Assembly: GCF_016863615.1 (NCBI RefSeq)
Contig: NZ_BOPF01000007.1
Coordinates: 310,001 to 374,000 of the forward strand
Reading direction: 5' to 3'
Source of the DNA: Virgisporangium aliadipatigenens
GTDB taxonomy: Bacteria > Actinomycetota > Actinomycetes > Mycobacteriales > Micromonosporaceae
DNA: 64,000 nucleotides
The notes under the pieces are model-generated. The model had not been told where the DNA came from, did no database searches, and saw only the letters and a program-made list of their open reading frames with translations. The position numbers and the translations under genes were made by a program. Below, one piece after another: positions 60,283-64,000 of this stretch (position 1 is the first letter of the stretch; each line of letters starts with the position of its first letter).

Positions 60283-61035
60283 TCAGCGCTGGCCGCCGCT
60301 GACGAGGAGGACGTCGCCGGTGATCCATCGGGCGGCCGGGGAGGCCAGGAAGACGGCCACCGGGCCGTAGTCCTCCGGGGTGCCGAGCCGGCCGAGCGGG
60401 ATGCCCGCGACGGTGGCGTCGGCCTGCGGCGATCCGACGAACCCCATGGCGCGGGTGCCGTCGGTGTCGGAGGGGCTGGGCGCGATGGCGTTCACGCGGA
60501 TGCCGCGCGGTGCCAGTTCCTTGGCGGCGATCAGGGTCACCGAGTTGACGGCGCTCTTCGTGGCGACGTACATGGCGCTGTAGGGCGGATGGCCGACGGT
60601 GCCGGCCGTGGAGAGGTTGATGATCGCGCCGTCGTCGATGTCGTTCTGGGCGGCCATCGCCTGCATGGTCAGCAGGGTGCCCCACAGGTTGGTGTCGACC
60701 TGCCGCCGGTAGTCTTCCTCGGTGACGTCGGTGAACGGCGCGAACGTGTACACGCCCGCGTTGTTCACCAGGACGCGCACCGGCCCGAACGCCTCGCGGG
60801 CGGCGGCGAACAGCGCGGACACCTCGCCGCGGCGGGTCACGTCGGCCCGTACGGCGACGGCTCGACCGCCGGCCTCGGTGATGTTCCTGACGACCCGCTC
60901 GGCGGCGGTGTCGTCGGTGCGGTAGTTGACCACGACCGGGGCTCCGGCGGCCGCGAGCGCGGTGGCGATGCCGGCCCCGATGCCCTTGGCGGCGCCGGTG
61001 ACCACGGCCGTGCGGTGGTGCAGTGTGTCGTTCAT
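60283..61035 (-). CDS. short-chain dehydrogenase/reductase
   Basis: A 250-residue classical SDR. The cofactor loop is VVTGAAKGIGAGI, then VLVNNAGVYTFAPF, and the catalytic set is Ser in INLSTAGT with YSAMYVATK giving Tyr and Lys. NYRTDD after the second strand suggests NADP(H). The end, RWITGDVLLVSGGQR, is the family C-terminus. It diverges from an HxlR regulator across an AT-rich gap, so it is probably induced by a reactive carbonyl or similar cue (inference). Convergent with the Hsp70-like gene, 12 bases apart. Confidence 0.92.
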   Translation of the reverse strand: MNDTLHHRTAVVTGAAKGIGAGIATALAAAGAPVVVNYRTDDTAAERVVRNITEAGGRAVAVRADVTRRGEVSALFAAAREAFGPVRVLVNNAGVYTFAPFTDVTEEDYRRQVDTNLWGTLLTMQAMAAQNDIDDGAIINLSTAGTVGHPPYSAMYVATKSAVNSVTLIAAKELAPRGIRVNAIAPSPSDTDGTRAMGFVGSPQADATVAGIPLGRLGTPEDYGPVAVFLASPAARWITGDVLLVSGGQR

Positions 61036-61059
61036 GGCGCCGACCGTAGGCACATCGGT

Positions 61060-61092
61060 TTCTTTTCGTAAGTACGTACCTTTTTGTAAGCT
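61060..61092. promoter_or_regulatory. HxlR operator region between SDR and HxlR genes
   Basis: An AT-rich block in a GC-rich genome holds GTAAG at 61068-61072 and again at 61086-61090, and the palindrome GTACGTAC between them. TAAGCT (61087-61092) is a -10 box six bases before GTG 61099, so binding here would control both divergent genes. Confidence 0.6.
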
Positions 61093-61098
61093 ACTGCC

Positions 61099-61494
61099 GT
61101 GGCGGTGAGTGAACAGCTCCAGACGGCGTACCGGATGCTCGCCGGTGACACGTTCGACAGCCGGTGCGCGTCGCGACCGGTGATGGACCAGGTGACGACC
61201 CGCTGGGGCACCCTGGTGATCGCGGCGCTCGTCACCGGCCCGCACCGCTTCTCCGCACTGCACCAGCGCGTCGGCGGCATCAGCCAGAAGATGCTGTCGC
61301 AGAACCTCAAGTCGCTGGTGCGCGCCGGACTCGTCGAGCGGCACGTGGAGCCGACGGTGCCGCCGCAGGTCACCTACAGCCTGACCGCGCTCGGGGAGAG
61401 CCTCGCCGAGCCGCTGTGCGAGCTGCTGCGCTGGTTCGGCGAGCACACCGAGGCGATGCTGGACGCGCAGCGGCGCCACGACGCGGCGGCCTGA
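61099..61494 (+). CDS. HxlR family transcriptional regulator
   Basis: A 131-residue winged-helix regulator with an 18-residue extension before the fold. Core motifs: RPVMDQVTTRWGTLVIAALV, RFSALHQRVGGISQKMLSQN, LKSLVRAGLVERHVEPTVPP and QVTYSLTALGESL. C23 just ahead of the first helix is the usual sensor Cys of the family. GTG 61099 is probably leaderless. The divergent SDR is the expected target. Confidence 0.92.
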   Translation: MAVSEQLQTAYRMLAGDTFDSRCASRPVMDQVTTRWGTLVIAALVTGPHRFSALHQRVGGISQKMLSQNLKSLVRAGLVERHVEPTVPPQVTYSLTALGESLAEPLCELLRWFGEHTEAMLDAQRRHDAAA

Positions 61495-61519
61495 CGCCGG
61501 TGCGCGTCGGCGGGGCCGG

Positions 61520-62179
61520 TCAGGTCGGCGACCACCAGCGCCCGAGCGAACTGGCGGCCGGGTCGTCGCTGCCCAGCAGCGCCGCCCACGGGTCGCCGGC
61601 CCCCTCGGTGGCGGCGTAGTCCAGCAGGTCCGCGCTCGGCGGCGCGTCCTGCGGCACGGTCGTCGGGTCGTCGCCGGTGCCCGGTTCGGCCACGGCGGAG
61701 GGGTCGCTCCACGGGTAGCCGTCCACCGGGGCCGGCGGCGTCAGTTCCAGCTGCTCGGGGAAGTCGGCCGGGCTCCAGTCGGCGTCCGGGTCGACGTCGG
61801 GGTTGGCGCCCACGACCGTCTCGGTGCTGACCGGCTCGCCGTCGTCGTCGGGCAGCTGCCACGCGTCGGGGCCGTCGCCGTGCGGCGGGTCGCCGCCGTC
61901 GTCGCCGGGCGTGTCGTCGGCGCCCAGGTCGGCCAGGTCCTGACCGTCCCCGAGCACCGACATCGGCTCGTCTTCGAGGTAGCCGGCGTCGGCGTGCCCG
62001 TCCTCGTGCCCGGGGTCGTCGCCGGAATCACCGGGGTCGCCGAGGTCGTGGGCCTCCGGGTAGCCGCCGGGGTCGTCGTACCCCAGCGACTCCTCGGCCC
62101 CGGGAAGGTCGCCGGTGTCGGCGGAGGTGTCCCCGGTGTGGTCCTCGTCTTCGGGCCAGCCGCCCCAGTCGTGATCCAT
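61520..62179 (-). CDS. highly acidic disordered protein beside dynamin-like GTPase
   Basis: A 219-residue protein made largely of Asp, Gly, Pro and Glu (for example GDDPGHEDGHADAG), with almost no Lys and only two Arg. No folded domain, signal peptide or span is visible. Scattered Trp near both ends (DHDWGGWPEDE, GDPWAALLGSD, LGRWWSPT) could be short binding motifs. It begins three bases after the stop of the dynamin-like gene, so it is almost certainly co-translated. A role as a binding tail or tether is a guess. Confidence 0.7.
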   Translation of the reverse strand: MDHDWGGWPEDEDHTGDTSADTGDLPGAEESLGYDDPGGYPEAHDLGDPGDSGDDPGHEDGHADAGYLEDEPMSVLGDGQDLADLGADDTPGDDGGDPPHGDGPDAWQLPDDDGEPVSTETVVGANPDVDPDADWSPADFPEQLELTPPAPVDGYPWSDPSAVAEPGTGDDPTTVPQDAPPSADLLDYAATEGAGDPWAALLGSDDPAASSLGRWWSPT

Positions 62180-62182
62180 GTG

Positions 62183-64000
62183 TTACCCCTGAGCCTCGGC
62201 CGGGTCGACCGGCGCCGCCGGGAGGATCTGGCGTACGCGCACCAGCACCTCGTCGAGCTGTTTGATCCGGGCCCGGAGCCCTTCGCGTTCCTGGGCCAGG
62301 GCCGCCTTCTTCTTGGCCCGGCCGGCCTTGTCCTCGGCCATCGCCTTGTCGATGTTGGCGATGTGGGCGTCGAGCTGCTGCAGGCGGCGCTCGATCGCCT
62401 CGTCGAGGGCGAGGGTCAGCGCGTACTGCAGGTCGGTGAAGCGGTGCATGATCTCGTCGGAGAGGGCGGCCCGGGCTTCGCCCATCACCTCGCGCAGCCA
62501 CTGCCGGGCCTGCTGCCGGTCGGCCATACCCTTCCGCTTGAAGATCATATAGGCGCCGGCGGCGAGGCCGATGCCGATCCCGACGACGGGCAGCGCGACC
62601 GACGCCGCCGTCAGGGCGCCGCCGCTGAGGCCGAGCGCGCCGACCCCGGCCGTGGCACCGGTGATCGCCCCCCGGCCGGCCATCATCGCGATACCGGCGC
62701 TGGACATGACCACCATGCCGCCGTCGCCCGGGGCCTTGTCCGGCCGCCGGGTCGAGGTGAGCGCGTGCCGGAGGCGGGCGTTCAGCTGGCGCAGCACGTA
62801 GTGCAGCTCGTGCGGGTGGAACACCTGGGCGAGGACCCGCTCGCCGACCTTGCGGAAGCGGAACTCCAGGTCGTGCGAGAGCCGCACCGACAGGGCGTGC
62901 AGGGAGCGGTCGACCTCCTCGGGAAGGTTCTTGATGTCGCCGCTGCTCGCCTTGTCGATCTTGTTGAGGTACTCCTCCTGCAGCTTGCCCACATACGTAC
63001 GCAGCCGCGTGGTGGCCTCGACCCGGGCCCGCTGCGTCTCGGTGTTGAGCGCTAGGGACCACTGGCGGGACTCGGTGCGCTTGCGGGCGGCGACCTTCGC
63101 ACGTTCGTCCTTGGCGCGCTGCGCGTCGGCCGGGTCGGGGTCGGTCGCCTTCATCTTCTCGCCGATCTCCACGTCGAGGCGGATCACCTCGCTGCGGACC
63201 GAACGCAGCACGTTCGCCAGCTGGATCGCGTGGCCCTTGCGGGACAGCTCGATCAGCGCGTGCTGCAGCTCGGCGATGCGCGACTCCTTGATCAGCTCCG
63301 CCTGCGCCTCGCCCTGCATGGTGATCGCCATCTCGGCCAGCCGCGCCGACACCGGGAACCACGGCGCCGTGCCGAACCGGGGCGCGTGCGCCTGCAGCTG
63401 TCCCTTGTTGTCGGCGAGGATGGTGCGCCAGCCGTGGTTGGCGTCGACCTTGGTCAGCGCGAACAGCACGAAGTTGACCCGCTTGCTCGCCTCGATGAGG
63501 AAGTCCAGCTCCGGCTTGGAGAACGGCGAGGACGAGTCGACGACGAACAGCAGCGCGGTGGCCCGTTCGACGGCGTCGAGCGCGATCTCGGCGTGCATCG
63601 GGTCGAGCCCGCCGACGCCCGGGGTGTCGATCAGCGACATGTACTGCAGCAGCGGCGCGGAGTGGTGCACCTCGATCCGCCGCGGCGGGCGCATCCCCTC
63701 CGGCACCCGGCCGAACACGGTGCCCCAGTTGCGCAGGTCGTTGTGGGTGAGCGAGATCGGGTCCTCGCGTCCGGGCACCCACGCGCGGGCGGAGTGCTGC
63801 GCCGCGTGCCGGAACTCCAGGAACGCCGACGTCGCGACGGCCGCGTCCACCGGCGACAGGTTCGGCACGCCGATCAGCATGTTCGTCAGCGAACTCTTGC
63901 CACGCTTGGTCTCCCCGACGATCACGATCGACGGTCGGGTGACGTCGCGGCGCTTCATCACGTCCAGGTCGGCGGCCGCATCGGGGTCGATCTTGCGCAG
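62183..64000 (-). CDS. dynamin-like GTPase, N-terminus beyond window
   Basis: At least 605 residues; the frame stays open to the right edge, so the start lies outside (GTG 63961 is internal). G1 is IVIVGETKRGKSSLTNML, a Thr is likely G2 in DAAVATSAF, G3 is YMSLIDTPGVGGLD, G4 is FALTKVDANHG. Long helices follow (about 200-390). Two hydrophobic stretches (AGIAMMAGRGAITGATAGVG; SVALPVVGIGIGLAAGAYMI) form a membrane hairpin near residue 440, then a coiled coil (KKKAALAQEREGLRARIKQL). This layout fits bacterial dynamin-like proteins such as mycobacterial IniA or streptomycete DynA, which remodel membranes. Confidence 0.88.
   Translation of the reverse strand: MRKIDPDAAADLDVMKRRDVTRPSIVIVGETKRGKSSLTNMLIGVPNLSPVDAAVATSAFLEFRHAAQHSARAWVPGREDPISLTHNDLRNWGTVFGRVPEGMRPPRRIEVHHSAPLLQYMSLIDTPGVGGLDPMHAEIALDAVERATALLFVVDSSSPFSKPELDFLIEASKRVNFVLFALTKVDANHGWRTILADNKGQLQAHAPRFGTAPWFPVSARLAEMAITMQGEAQAELIKESRIAELQHALIELSRKGHAIQLANVLRSVRSEVIRLDVEIGEKMKATDPDPADAQRAKDERAKVAARKRTESRQWSLALNTETQRARVEATTRLRTYVGKLQEEYLNKIDKASSGDIKNLPEEVDRSLHALSVRLSHDLEFRFRKVGERVLAQVFHPHELHYVLRQLNARLRHALTSTRRPDKAPGDGGMVVMSSAGIAMMAGRGAITGATAGVGALGLSGGALTAASVALPVVGIGIGLAAGAYMIFKRKGMADRQQARQWLREVMGEARAALSDEIMHRFTDLQYALTLALDEAIERRLQQLDAHIANIDKAMAEDKAGRAKKKAALAQEREGLRARIKQLDEVLVRVRQILPAAPVDPAEAQG

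Overview
The window comes from a high-GC actinobacterium, most likely a motile member of the Micromonosporaceae (inference). The reasons are: GC-biased third codon positions throughout; an RbpA gene behind a SigR-type promoter; two methyl-accepting chemotaxis proteins, as in zoospore-forming actinomycetes; a Spo0M homologue; many GTG starts; and many promoters whose -10 box lies 6-8 bases before the start codon, so the mRNA would be leaderless. It looks like a chromosomal segment of accessory and housekeeping-like genes. I see no rRNA, tRNA, CRISPR array or complete insertion sequence.

Region 1 (1-11.7 kb): a cut DUF6624 gene, a small unknown protein, a CHASE3-type chemoreceptor, rbpA, a decayed NTF2-like gene, spo0M, an ArsR-like regulator, a TipAS-only protein behind a MerR-type promoter, a tyrosine recombinase, a ketopantoate-reductase-like enzyme, an epoxide hydrolase, a nucleotidyltransferase and a multidrug ABC exporter behind a SoxR/MerR-type operator.

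Region 2 (11.7-25.6 kb): a TetR repressor faces a drrA-drrB-drrC-like operon (ABC exporter plus UvrA-like protein) of the kind that protects producers from DNA-binding drugs. Next come an MFS exporter with a divergent HxlR regulator, then a run of translationally coupled genes (DUF2332, and a two-gene molybdenum hydroxylase with its iron-sulfur and Mo subunits fused), a dehydrogenase and a beta-carbonic anhydrase. A 34-bp intergenic sequence occurs at 8896 and again at 25567.

Region 3 (25.7-37.6 kb): a PrmC-like methyltransferase and reductase pair under a TetR operator, a threonine-dehydratase-like enzyme, an atypical kinase coupled to a SelW-like redox protein, and a two-component system divergent from a lipoprotein / adaptor / MacB-type ABC exporter operon. 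A truncated Hsp70-like remnant, an unexplained AT-rich stretch and a leaderless zinc-finger coiled-coil gene follow.

Region 4 (37.7-57.8 kb): a second chemoreceptor, a HEAT-repeat protein, a YtrA-type GntR/ABC operon, an adenylate kinase paralogue, a TetR-MMPL pair, a DUF3224-MarR-GNAT operon, a PadR/ABC operon, an AidB-like acyl-CoA dehydrogenase, an aldo/keto reductase coupled to a methyltransferase, thymidine kinase and a UMF1-type transporter.

Region 5 (57.8-64 kb): a glycerophosphodiester phosphodiesterase diverges from an intact membrane-anchored Hsp70-like ATPase. An SDR/HxlR pair follows, then a very acidic disordered protein coupled to a dynamin-like GTPase that runs off the right edge. 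The Hsp70-like / acidic / dynamin neighbourhood is the best candidate here for a poorly described system.
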